In this document: positions 10,201 through 17,221 of the stretch, one piece after another
Numbering within the stretch: the stretch's first letter is position 1
How the letters are laid out: every line of letters begins with the position of its first letter
NCBI GenBank assembly: GCA_963742715.1
Contig: CAVUMR010000003.1
Location: 496,001-560,000, forward strand
DNA length: 64,000 bases
From: CAVUMR01 sp963742715
GTDB lineage: Bacteria > Actinomycetota > Actinomycetes > Mycobacteriales > Micromonosporaceae
Reading direction: 5' to 3'
The notes under the pieces: generated by a model
Told to the model about the DNA's origin: nothing
The model's input: the letters and a program-made list of their open reading frames with translations, nothing else
Database searches by the model: none
Made by a program: the position numbers and the translations under genes

Positions 10201-10378
10201 GCACCCGATGGCGATCGTGATCCTCGGTGGCCTGGTCACCTCGACGCTGCTGAACCTGTTCGTGGTGCCGGTGCTGTACCTCTGGTGGGGCAAGAGCAGG
10301 TCGGAGCGGGAGCGGCTGGCGGCCGACGAGCCCGCCGACCCGCCCGCTCGGGGTGAACCCGCGCCGGTGGCGCCGTAG
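7208..10378 (+). CDS. RND efflux permease, heavy-metal (CusA-like) type
   Basis: Second permease of 1056 residues in the operon, about half identical by eye to the first over long stretches (MMRW.IGSSL.FR start, DVFPEFAPPSVEIQT, RVMKIGL, ARNGILLISHY). The helix-4 signature VGVVVDDAIIDVENIVRRL is intact, including the acidic pair and ENI, so this copy looks like the functional proton-coupled pump. The large loops with the porter subdomains are complete. The start ATG at 7208 follows TAGGGA at longer than usual spacing and is supported by alignment with the N-terminus of its paralogue. A strong hairpin at 10402 ends the operon. Heavy-metal class is assigned from motif similarity; the true substrate could be a lipid or drug. 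Confidence 0.92.
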   Translation: MMRWMIGSSLRFRALVVAIASGLMFFGILQLNNSPVDVFPEFAPPSVEIQTPALGLSATEVESLVTVPMEEALQGVPDLDDMRSKSVQQLSSIMLIFKPGTDLLTARQQIQERFASVTTTLPSWAGPPLMLAPLSSTRRVMKIGLTSESINQMQLSMISYWTIRARLLQVPGVANIPIWGEQLQMMQVQVDPKRMAKHDVALDDVMETTADALDVGLLQFAEGSLIGTGGIIDTPNQRMDVHPVLPIRTPADLAKVTVTNRNGQALRLDQVADVVEGHQPLAGDAVINGGPGLMLIIEKLPWANTLEVTRGVEEALRDLQPGLTGIQVETNIFKPANFIETAIDNLTRALLLGCVLVILVLIAFLFEWRTALISVVAIPLSLLSALLILHALGSSINTMILAGLVIAVGVVVDDAIIDVENIVRRLREARRSGSTRSTAAIILDASMEVRGPIVYATLIIVAATAPVFFLEGLTSAFFRPLALAYTLAVLASLLVALTVTPALALLMLHRSQIERRDSPLVRVLHRGYGGLLGRAVKRPTAAFATLAIVAVAGIATVPAFGQDLFPTFKERSFLMHFVSDPSTSQIEEARIVQRASAEIQEIPGVEAFGAHIGTALLGEEVSGVNFGEMWITISEKVDYDTTIEAIQEVVDGYPGLFRDVQTYLKERTEEVLTGESDAIIVRVTGDNLETLREHAESIEQIMADTAGVIDQHTELLVDIPQVEVEVDLAAAHRYGLKPGDVRRAAATIMAGEEVGDIFRDGKAYDIQVWSTPETRQNVSDIEQLPIDTPSGKRVQLRDVANVAVKPTPNAVFHDAGTRYIDVGANVEGRDLGSVAQEIEQQLDDIALPRGYGAKLIGQYQERQQAQRRLLTFSLGAALLILLLLVVSYGSWRLAMLSFVALPAALVGGILAAFATGGIISLGSLVGFLTVLGIAARNGILLISHYQHLEQHEGEKFGPQLVLRGSKDRLRPILMTTLATGLALVPLVALGELPGQEIEHPMAIVILGGLVTSTLLNLFVVPVLYLWWGKSRSERERLAADEPADPPARGEPAPVAP

Positions 10379-10401
10379 GGCGCGACCGGCACAGCCTGAA
10401 G

Positions 10402-10429
10402 CCGGCGGCGTGGCACCTCACGCCGCCGG
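10402..10429 (+). terminator. Terminator of the RND operon
   Basis: Perfect 11-bp stem (CCGGCGGCGTG with CACGCCGCCGG) and 6-base loop, starting 24 bases after the permease stop codon and followed by TTCG. Confidence 0.85.
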
Positions 10430-10553
10430 TTTCGCGCGCGGGTAGCCCCGGACCTCCCGGGCCAGGCCGGCACCTGCCACGGGTGGCCCGGATGTCAACG
10501 GTGTGTCGGCGCGGCGCACACCGACCGGAGCGGCCCGGCCTCACGATGGTGGG

Positions 10554-11351
10554 ATGACCGGTCACGGTGAGGGGAAGCACGCCCTGCGCGCCGCGGAGCA
10601 CGACACTGCGGCGGATTCGCCGTCTCCGGGCACAGACCTCGCCCCGGACCCGCCCGAGGCCGCGGCCACCGAGCCGGCCAGGCTCCCTGAGCCGGTCCGG
10701 ATGGCCGAGCCGGTCCGGATCGCCGCGCCGGACCGCATGCCGGATCTGGCCGAGTTTCCGCTGTGGCCGGACTCCGGCCAGCCCGGCGCGGGTCCGCACG
10801 GCAACGGGCAGAACCGACAGGCCCGGTCCTCTCCGGTACGGCTGGCCCGCCCGCCGAAGGCACCGCGCCGGCCCGCGGCCGGCCTGCCCTTCCTCGTCGT
10901 GTTCGCGCTCGCCGCCACGTTCTTCGCCTGGGTCAGCGCGGAGCCGCTCTGGCTCGACCTCGGGCACGGTGACCGCGGCACGGTCACGGTCACCCGGTGT
11001 ACCGGGGACGGCGTCGGGCAGCGCTGTGTCGGCCGGTTCGTCGCGGCCGGCGACCGCTATGTGGTCGGCTCGGTCGGACTGACCGCCGCGCCCACCTCGG
11101 CTCGCAGGGCCGGCAGCGCGGTGGCCGCGCGGATGGTGTCCGCGGACGCCAAGCTCGCCTACGCGGGTACCGAGAGTGGCCTGCACCTGCGCTGGGGGGT
11201 CGGACTCGCGCTGGTACTGCTGTGCGGGTTCGCCATCGCGGCGTCCAGTGGCGCCTGGCGGCTGCGCGGCGGAGCCCGGTACGGCGTGATCGGAGTGAGC
11301 CTGCTCGGCCCGGCCCTGCTCACCGCCGGCATGCTCGCCATCGCCTGGTAG
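10554..11351 (+). CDS. Hypothetical membrane protein with three transmembrane helices
   Basis: Protein of 265 residues if translated from the ATG at 10554; a GTG at 10503 would add 17 residues. The first ~110 residues are Pro/Ala/Arg-rich and probably disordered and cytoplasmic, with a repeated EPVRMAEPVRIA phrase. Then come one transmembrane helix (FLVVFALAATFFAWVSA), an exposed loop of about 85 residues with two cysteines (TRCTGDGVGQRC) and two closing helices (GVGLALVLLCGFAIAA; IGVSLLGPALLTAGMLAIAW). No family is recognised. The loop topology suggests a disulfide outside the membrane. It faces the aldo/keto reductase gene tail to tail. Confidence 0.6.
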   Translation: MTGHGEGKHALRAAEHDTAADSPSPGTDLAPDPPEAAATEPARLPEPVRMAEPVRIAAPDRMPDLAEFPLWPDSGQPGAGPHGNGQNRQARSSPVRLARPPKAPRRPAAGLPFLVVFALAATFFAWVSAEPLWLDLGHGDRGTVTVTRCTGDGVGQRCVGRFVAAGDRYVVGSVGLTAAPTSARRAGSAVAARMVSADAKLAYAGTESGLHLRWGVGLALVLLCGFAIAASSGAWRLRGGARYGVIGVSLLGPALLTAGMLAIAW

Positions 11352-11420
11352 CGCGCCGCTACTTCAAGGCGACGCGCCCTCGTCAAGGGGACCGCGCCGT
11401 TCTCAATAGCGCCCCCGCCG

Positions 11421-12293
11421 TCAGAACGGGACGCGGATGAACGGCGAGCTGTAGTCCGGTACCCGATCAAGGGTCTGTGCGGCGTCGTCGGGTGACGTGC
11501 CGGCGGACTCGCGCTCGGCGTTGATCATCATGCCCAGTAGCCGTACCTCGCCAGCGGTCGCGATGCCGGTGACCTCCTCCCGGGCCAGCACCCAGGCGAC
11601 CGCGGCGGTGATGGACTCCTGCTCGTCCAGCGGCTCGTACCAGGTCGTATACCGCTGCTCGGCATCCTCCGGCCAGTTCCGCCGGGCCACGCTCTTGATG
11701 ATCATCAGCCCGGCATCCTGGCGCTGTACCTCGGCCACCAGCGCCTGGTAGTCGCTCCAGTAGTCGGCGCGCTGGCTCAGCCGGTAGTTCAGCGGGGTCA
11801 GCACCGTGTCGAACGGGAACCGCCGCAGGGCCTCCAGATGGGTGGCCGGTGCCTCGTGACCGTGGCCGGTGATGCCGATCGCCCCGATCAGCCCCTCGTC
11901 CCGGGCCCGCACGGCCGCCTCCAGCGCCCCGCCGCGACCGGTGGCCCGGTCGAGCTCGGCCAGGTCGCCGATCGCGTGCAGTTGCAGCAGGTCCACCCGG
12001 TCGGTCCGGAGCCGTTCGAGAGATGCGTTGATCTGCCGGTACGCCGCGTCCGCCGACCGCTCGCCGGTCTTGGTGGCCAGGAAGATCCGGTCCCGGATCT
12101 CCCCCATCCGCGGCCCCAGCCGCAGCTCCGCGTCGCCGTACCCGGCGGCCACGTCGATGTGGTTGATGCCCGCGTCCAGCACCTGCTGGATCGCCTCGTC
12201 CGCCACGTCCTGACTGACCTCGGCCAGCGCCGCCGCACCATAGATCAGTACCGAGCTGGAGTGTCCCAGCCGGCCGAGCCTCCGCTGCCGCAT
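11421..12293 (-). CDS. Aldo/keto reductase
   Basis: NAD(P)H-dependent TIM-barrel oxidoreductase of 290 residues. The ATG at 12293 follows GAGGAGG at ideal spacing; upstream reading in this frame is a shadow of rsmI. Family features: LGHSSSVLIYG near the start, the catalytic Tyr region DVAAGYGDAELRLGP, the Lys of FLATKTGERS, then RTDRVDLLQLHAIGD and the C-terminal cofactor segment ITAAVAWVLAREEVTGIATAG. Similar predicted reductases in actinobacteria are poorly characterised, and the substrate cannot be inferred. It is separated from rsmI by a short divergent ORF relic. Confidence 0.88.
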   Translation of the reverse strand: MRQRRLGRLGHSSSVLIYGAAALAEVSQDVADEAIQQVLDAGINHIDVAAGYGDAELRLGPRMGEIRDRIFLATKTGERSADAAYRQINASLERLRTDRVDLLQLHAIGDLAELDRATGRGGALEAAVRARDEGLIGAIGITGHGHEAPATHLEALRRFPFDTVLTPLNYRLSQRADYWSDYQALVAEVQRQDAGLMIIKSVARRNWPEDAEQRYTTWYEPLDEQESITAAVAWVLAREEVTGIATAGEVRLLGMMINAERESAGTSPDDAAQTLDRVPDYSSPFIRVPF

Positions 12294-12379
12294 CCGGTCC
12301 TCCTCGATCGCTCCCGTCCCATGCTTACCCGCCCGGCCGTGGCCCGCGAGCCGAATCCCAGGTCTGGCACCCTCGGCGC

Positions 12380-12502
12380 ATGCCCGAACTGCTGACCGAC
12401 GCCGACCTCGCGGCCCGGGCGCCGGCCGGCGGCACCGTGTTCTTCTCGGTCGGGCTGGCCGGTACCGAGGCGTACCTGCTCGCCCACCTGCTCGGGCTCT
12501 AG
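12380..12502 (+). pseudogene. Mini-ORF resembling the C-terminus of ornithine cyclodeaminase
   Basis: A 40-codon ORF from ATG to TAG between the reductase and rsmI. It begins MPELLTDADLAARA and ends TVFFSVGLAGTEAYLLAHLL. In the ornithine cyclodeaminase/mu-crystallin family an ELLTxxDLA segment is followed about 20-30 residues later by a T(L/V)FxSVGLAxxD segment near the C-terminus. Here the two are nearly fused, as if the gene had been trimmed at both sides with an internal deletion. There is no convincing ribosome site. It could also be a chance reading frame. Confidence 0.4.
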
Positions 12503-12508
12503 CCCCGC

Positions 12509-13357
12509 TCAGGAGCCCAATGCGCGGATGGCCGCGTCGTACACCCGCCGCCTGGGCACCCCGAGTTCCACCGCGACCGCGGCGACGGCGTCCCGGCGAC
12601 TGAGGCCATCCGCCTGGCGTCCGGCCACGGCGGCGGCGAGGTCCGCCTCGTCCAGCGGCTCCGCCGAACGGGGCGGCGCACCGGCCACCACCAGCGTGAT
12701 CTCCCCGCGCGGCGGGTCGGCCGCGATGCCGGCGGCGAGCTCTGCCAGCGTGCCGCGCCGGACCTGCTCGTACTCCTTGGTCAGCTCCCGGCAGAGGGCG
12801 GCCGGCCGGTCCGGGCCGAACGCGTCGACCAGCGCGTCCACGGCCGCCGCGATCCGGTGCGGCGCCTCGAAGAACACCACCGTGCGGGGGTCGCCGGCCA
12901 ACTCCGCCAGCCGGGACCGGCGCTCGGCCGGCTTGCGGGGCAGGAACCCGTCGAAGCAGAACCGCTCGCAGGGCAGGCCGGACATCGCCAGTGCGGTGGT
13001 CACCGCGGTCGGACCGGGCACCGCGGTGACCTCGACGCCGGCCTCGATCGCCGCGCTGACCAGCTGATATCCCGGGTCGGACACGCTCGGCATGCCGCCG
13101 TCGGTGATCACCAGGACGGTCGCGCCGCCGGCCAGTGCGTCGGCCAGTTCGGGGGTACGGCGGTGCTCGTTGCCGGCGAAGTAGGACACCACCCGGCCGG
13201 TGATCGTGACGTCCAGATCCCGGGCGAGCCGGGCCAGCCGGCGGGTGTCCTCGGCCGCGACCACGTCCGCGGCGGCCAGTGCGGCGCGCAGTCGGGGGCT
13301 GGCGTCGGCCGGATTCCCCAGCGGTGCCCCGGCTAGTACGAGCCGTCCCGTCGCCAT
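12509..13357 (-). CDS. rsmI: 16S rRNA 2'-O-ribose C1402 methyltransferase RsmI
   Basis: SAM-dependent tetrapyrrole-methylase-fold enzyme modifying C1402 of 16S rRNA, 282 residues. The ATG at 13357 is chosen because it follows GAGGGGGAG; the longer frame adds an Ala/Arg-rich shadow. Family motifs run in order: LAGAPLGNPADAS, VAAEDTRRLARLA, SYFAGNEHRRTPEL, ITDGGMPSVSDPGYQLV, VPGPTAVTTALAMSG, FEAPHRI, LCRELTKEYEQVRRGTL and RGEITLVVAG. A C-terminal helix-turn region (LSRRDAVAAVAVELGVPRRRVYD) completes the protein. The gene is divergent from the protein mannosyltransferase, an order common in actinobacteria. Confidence 0.95.
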   Translation of the reverse strand: MATGRLVLAGAPLGNPADASPRLRAALAAADVVAAEDTRRLARLARDLDVTITGRVVSYFAGNEHRRTPELADALAGGATVLVITDGGMPSVSDPGYQLVSAAIEAGVEVTAVPGPTAVTTALAMSGLPCERFCFDGFLPRKPAERRSRLAELAGDPRTVVFFEAPHRIAAAVDALVDAFGPDRPAALCRELTKEYEQVRRGTLAELAAGIAADPPRGEITLVVAGAPPRSAEPLDEADLAAAVAGRQADGLSRRDAVAAVAVELGVPRRRVYDAAIRALGS

Positions 13358-13420
13358 CGCTCCCCCTCGGCCGGTGGCCGCTGTGTCGCCGCGCCTCGCG
13401 CCGTCGCTGGCGTGCGCCAT

Positions 13421-13472
13421 TGTGTCGCGCCGTTGTGTCGCGCCGTTGTGTCGCGCCGTTGTGTCGCGCCGT
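13421..13472. repeat. Four perfect 13-bp tandem repeats
   Basis: Unit TGTGTCGCGCCGT repeated four times without error in the 190-base divergent spacer between rsmI and the mannosyltransferase gene; degenerate part-copies flank it (from about 13381 and 13473). It lies where the divergent promoters should be, so copy number could affect transcription. Confidence 0.9.
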
Positions 13473-13547
13473 TGTCGGGCGCGACGCGCCGGAGACCACT
13501 ATCGCTCTCCGCGTCCGCGAAAGGACGCATTGTCACTGGGCTTCGCA

Positions 13548-15140
13548 ATGCGAACACCACACGGTGCGGCCACAGCCTACGATCGCCTGGTGCCAGCAGC
13601 GGTGACGGTGGTCGACCCGGTCAGTGACAGCAGCCCCGGCGACGGGGTGCCTCGTGCGGAGGTGCCCGACCCGGTGCGTCGCCGGCTCGCGCCGCCGATG
13701 CCGACCGACAAAGCCCGGTCGTGGTGGATCACCATCGGGGTGGCGGCCATCGCCACGATCCTGCGGTTCGTCGGGCTCGCCCACCCGAAGGGCAAGATCT
13801 TCGACGAGGTGTACTACGCGAAAGACGCGCATGACCTGATCGGTCATGCCGTCGAGTGGGACGCCAAAACCAACAGCGGCTCGTACGTGGTACACCCGCC
13901 ACTCGGCAAGTGGCTGATCGGGCTCGGCGAGTGGATCTTCGGGTACAACGAGTTCGGCTGGCGGATCGCGGCGCTGGTCGCCGGGGTCGCGTCGATCGTG
14001 ATCGTGATCCGGCTGGCCCGCCGGATGTTCCGGTCCACGCTGCTCGGCGCCGCCGCCGGCCTGTTGATGACGCTCGACGGCATGCACTTCGTGTCCAGCC
14101 GGGTGGCGCTGCTCGACATCTTCCTGCTGCTGTTCGTGCTCGCCGCGTTCGCCTGCCTGGTGATCGACCGGGAGGTGAGCCGCCGGCGCTGGTTGCGCGC
14201 GCTGGAGGGCGGGCTCGACCCGGCGACGTCGCGGCCCCGCCGTACCCGCGCGGAATGGCCCTGGTGGCGGTTCGCCGCGGCCGCCTGTACCGGCCTCGCG
14301 CTCGGCGTCAAGTGGAGCGCGGTGTGGTACCTGATCGCGTTCGTGGTGCTGATCGTGGTGTGGGAGGCGGGTGCCCGGCGGGCCGCTGGAGTGCCCCACT
14401 GGTGGCGGGACACCGTGCTGGACGAGCTCGGCTGGATCGCCGTGTTCGTCGGACTCACCATGCTCACCTACCTGGCCACCTGGACCGGCTGGCTCGCCAC
14501 CGACCAGGGCTGGGACCGGCACTGGTTGCGCGACCGGGGCGACAGTGAGCCACCGGTGATCGGCTCGTTGATCAATCTCGTGCAGTACCACCGGGACATC
14601 CTGAAGTTCCACACCAACCTGGACTCGCCGCACGCGTACCGCTCGTGGCCGTGGCAGTGGCTGCTGCTCGGCCGGCCGGTGGCGTACTACTACTCCGGCG
14701 ACGGTCCGTGCGGCTCGAGCCAGTGCGCGGCCGAGGTCATCCTGCTCGGTACGCCCGTGCTCTGGTGGTCGTTCATTCCGGCGCTGTTCGGTACCGCGTG
14801 GCAGGCGATCGCGCGCCGCGACTGGCGAGCCTGGGCGATCCTGGCCGGCGCGGCGATGGGCATCGTGCCGTGGTTCGCCTTCGGCCACCGGACGATGTTC
14901 TATTTCTACGCGCTGCCGAGCGAGCCGTTCCTGGTACTCGCGGTGACCCTGGTACTGGGCATGATCATCGGCGACCGGCTCGCCTCGTACGAACGGCGAC
15001 TGGTCGGCGCCATGGCCGCCGGGGTGTACCTGGCGATCGTCGCGCTGTGCTTCGCCTACTTCTATCCGCTGTACGTCGGCGACCGGATGCCGTACGCGGA
15101 CTGGTACGCCCGGATGTGGCTCGGCGGTCGCTGGATATAG
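13548..15140 (+). CDS. pmt: Protein O-mannosyltransferase, PMT (GT39) family
   Basis: Polytopic GT-C enzyme that moves mannose from polyprenyl-phosphate mannose to Ser/Thr of Sec-exported proteins. 530 residues from the ATG at 13548; a GTG at 13590 is also possible. After a disordered cytoplasmic N-terminus comes helix 1 and the essential acidic loop FDEVYYAKDAHDL, then the second conserved loop HPPLGKWLIGLGE, DGMHFVSSRVALLDIF, and the lumenal NLDSPHAYRSWPWQWLLL segment. The C-terminal PMT_4TMC helices contain FGHRTMFYFYALPSEPFLVL. All family landmarks are present. A polyprenyl-phosphate mannose synthase candidate lies at 21785. Confidence 0.93.
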   Translation: MRTPHGAATAYDRLVPAAVTVVDPVSDSSPGDGVPRAEVPDPVRRRLAPPMPTDKARSWWITIGVAAIATILRFVGLAHPKGKIFDEVYYAKDAHDLIGHAVEWDAKTNSGSYVVHPPLGKWLIGLGEWIFGYNEFGWRIAALVAGVASIVIVIRLARRMFRSTLLGAAAGLLMTLDGMHFVSSRVALLDIFLLLFVLAAFACLVIDREVSRRRWLRALEGGLDPATSRPRRTRAEWPWWRFAAAACTGLALGVKWSAVWYLIAFVVLIVVWEAGARRAAGVPHWWRDTVLDELGWIAVFVGLTMLTYLATWTGWLATDQGWDRHWLRDRGDSEPPVIGSLINLVQYHRDILKFHTNLDSPHAYRSWPWQWLLLGRPVAYYYSGDGPCGSSQCAAEVILLGTPVLWWSFIPALFGTAWQAIARRDWRAWAILAGAAMGIVPWFAFGHRTMFYFYALPSEPFLVLAVTLVLGMIIGDRLASYERRLVGAMAAGVYLAIVALCFAYFYPLYVGDRMPYADWYARMWLGGRWI

Positions 15141-15195
15141 TGCCCCGTCGGGCACGGCCCTACCACAAACGGGATCTTCATGACAGCCGACGACC

Positions 15196-16194
15196 ATGTC
15201 TGAAACCTCGACCGCGCCGCCACCGGGGGACATGACCGAGCCGAGCACGGGCACCGGCACCCCGGCCGCCCCCCGGGTGCCGCGCTGGCGGTCCATCCTC
15301 CGCAACGCGCTGCTGCTCGTGATGCTCGTGTTCGCGGTCGGCGCCATCGCCCGCAACTGGGCCAAGCTCGGCTCGGCGCTGTCCGACCTGTCGCCGTGGA
15401 CTGTGGCCGCGTCGTTCGTACCCGCGATCCTCGCCATCCTCGCCGGGCTGATGGTGTGGCGGGCGGTACTGGCCGACCTCGGCGCGCCGATGTCGGTACC
15501 GGCCGCCGCCCGGGTGTTCTTCCTGAGCCAGCTCGGCAAGTACCTGCCCGGCGCGATCTGGTCGATCGCCAGTCAGATGGAGCTGACCCGGGAGCTGAAC
15601 GTGCCCCGGCGTACCTCCCTCGCCGGCGGTGTACTGGCCATCGCGGTGTCCACCACGGTCGGTCTGCAGGTTGCCGCGGTGACGCTGGTGCTCGGCGCGC
15701 CGGACATCGCGCGCCGGTTCTGGTGGGCGCTGGTGGCGATCCCGGCGCTGCTGGCGATGCTGCACCCGGCCGTGCTGGGCCGGCTGATGAACATCGCGCT
15801 CAAGGTGCTGCGCCGCCCGCCGCTGCCCCGGCCGCCGACCCTGCGCGGCCTGCTCACCGCGGCCGGCTGGCAGCTGGTCGGCTGGGCCATGCTCGGCCTG
15901 CACGCCTGGCTGCTGATCGTCAGCGTCGGCGGTACTCCGGGCCGGTCGATCCCGGTGGCGATCGGCGGGTACGCGCTCGGCTACTCGCTCGGGCTGCTCG
16001 CGCTGCTGCCCAGCGGGCTCGGGGTCCGGGATACCGCTCTGATCGTCACGTTCAGCACCGTCATCCCGGCCCCGGCCGCGGTGGTGGTCGCGCTGGTGTC
16101 GCGGATCGTCCTGGCCGTCGTCGACATCGGCATGGCCGCCATCCAGCACATCCCGGCGGTACGCCGGCGGGCCCAGGCCGACCACCCGCGCTGA
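15196..16194 (+). CDS. YbhN/UPF0104-type membrane protein (lysyl-PG synthetase TM-like)
   Basis: Integral membrane protein of 332 residues with about eight helices and the flippase-like fold shared with the transmembrane part of lysylphosphatidylglycerol synthases. Signature pieces: FFLSQLGKYLPGAIWSI near residue 110 and GYALGYSLGLLALLPSGLGVRD near residue 260, both diagnostic. A Pro/Thr-rich cytoplasmic N-terminus precedes helix 1. The gene follows pmt by 55 bases on the same strand and may be co-transcribed. Function in this family is unproven; a role in lipid or lipid-linked sugar handling would suit the neighbourhood. Confidence 0.85.
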   Translation: MSETSTAPPPGDMTEPSTGTGTPAAPRVPRWRSILRNALLLVMLVFAVGAIARNWAKLGSALSDLSPWTVAASFVPAILAILAGLMVWRAVLADLGAPMSVPAAARVFFLSQLGKYLPGAIWSIASQMELTRELNVPRRTSLAGGVLAIAVSTTVGLQVAAVTLVLGAPDIARRFWWALVAIPALLAMLHPAVLGRLMNIALKVLRRPPLPRPPTLRGLLTAAGWQLVGWAMLGLHAWLLIVSVGGTPGRSIPVAIGGYALGYSLGLLALLPSGLGVRDTALIVTFSTVIPAPAAVVVALVSRIVLAVVDIGMAAIQHIPAVRRRAQADHPR

Positions 16195-16213
16195 CGCCGC
16201 TGTCGACACACGA

Positions 16214-16246
16214 AGCGGGGCCCGGCCAACTCGGCCGGGCCCCGCT
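16214..16246. terminator. Bidirectional terminator between convergent genes
   Basis: Perfect 14-bp stem (AGCGGGGCCCGGCC with GGCCGGGCCCCGCT) and a 5-base loop, 19 bases after the YbhN-like gene and just before the stop of the convergent methyltransferase. Confidence 0.9.
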
Positions 16247-16263
16247 CTCGTCGGGCTGTGCGG

Positions 16264-17010
16264 TCAGGCGGTTTCCGGTCGCCGGGCCACCGCGACCAGC
16301 GCCGGACCGCGACTCGGGAACGCCCGCTGGATGACCGCGAACGGGGCGACCCCGGCCTTGATCACCGCGCCGGACAGCTTGCGCCGGGGCTGGAACAGCC
16401 GACCCGAGCCGGCGGTGCGCTCGGCCTCGGTGTCGCCGCGCAGGTGCATGCTACGGCTGGCCAGCTGGTTGCGCACCGTGTCGAGGATGTACGCCAGCGG
16501 CCACCCGTAGTGGATGATCCGCACGTCGGTGCAGCCGGCCTCGGTCAGGCGCGCGGTCAGCTCCTCCGCGGTGTACCGGCGGAAGTGCCCGGCCAGCGTG
16601 TCGGACGGACCGAACCGGGTCGGGTCGGCCGGTACCGACAGCAGGATGTGCCCGCCCGGCTTGACCAGCGGTACCCACTCGGCCAGAGCGGCGGCGTCGT
16701 CGGAGATGTGCTCGAGCACCTCGAAGGCGCAGACCAGGCCGTACTGCTTGCCCTCGGGCACCTTGTTGTGGTCGCCGTGGATCACCGTCCCGCCGTGCGC
16801 GGTGATCCGGTCATGCGCGACCTGCCAGCACTCGTCGTCCGGCTCGGCGGCCGTGTACGTGCGGCCCTGCGCCAGCCGGGTGCCGAAGCCGCCCAGCCCG
16901 CAGCCGAGCTCGAGAATGTCGGTGGGGTTGAGCTCGTCCACGAGCCGCTTGACCACAGACCACCGGAGACTGGCACGGGGCGCCAGCGGCGGGCTTGCTT
17001 GGTCGATCAT
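16264..17010 (-). CDS. Class I SAM-dependent methyltransferase
   Basis: Protein of 248 residues with a Rossmann methyltransferase domain. Motif I is DILELGCGLGGFG near residue 32, followed by the acidic end of strand 2 (YTAAEPDD), motif II-like region LVCAFEVLEHISDD and motif III KPGGHILLSVPAD. It resembles UbiG/Methyltransf_11-type enzymes found in glycan and lipid clusters. Substrate is unknown. The C-terminal ~90 residues are basic and may bind the membrane or the acceptor. The gene lies among envelope-glycan genes and convergent with the YbhN-like gene. Confidence 0.82.
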   Translation of the reverse strand: MIDQASPPLAPRASLRWSVVKRLVDELNPTDILELGCGLGGFGTRLAQGRTYTAAEPDDECWQVAHDRITAHGGTVIHGDHNKVPEGKQYGLVCAFEVLEHISDDAAALAEWVPLVKPGGHILLSVPADPTRFGPSDTLAGHFRRYTAEELTARLTEAGCTDVRIIHYGWPLAYILDTVRNQLASRSMHLRGDTEAERTAGSGRLFQPRRKLSGAVIKAGVAPFAVIQRAFPSRGPALVAVARRPETA

Positions 17011-17116
17011 GACCTGCGTCCTTCTCTCGGTCCTGGTTGCTTATTGGCGGGGCTTTACTGGCGGGGCCTTTGTCGGCGGCGCTGTAGTTCTACCGCGACC
17101 GTGCTCCGGTCGCACA

Positions 17117-17181
17117 CTGTCGTCTGTCGCTGTCGTCTGTCGCTGTCGTCTAGCACTGTCGATCTAGCACTGTTGTCAGTC
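17117..17181. repeat. Degenerate ~13-bp tandem repeats
   Basis: About five imperfect copies of a unit close to CTGTCGTCTGTCG, with later copies drifting to CTGTCGTCTAGCA. They fill the spacer between the methyltransferase and glycosyltransferase genes. The sequence differs from the other 13-bp arrays in this window. Confidence 0.75.
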
Positions 17182-17221
17182 AGCGGCTCGGCCGCCGGCC
17201 GGGCGCCGACGGAGCGCCGGA

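Noticed and set aside
13421..13472. Possible CRISPR array
   Set aside because: Units are contiguous 13-mers without spacers and no cas gene is present.
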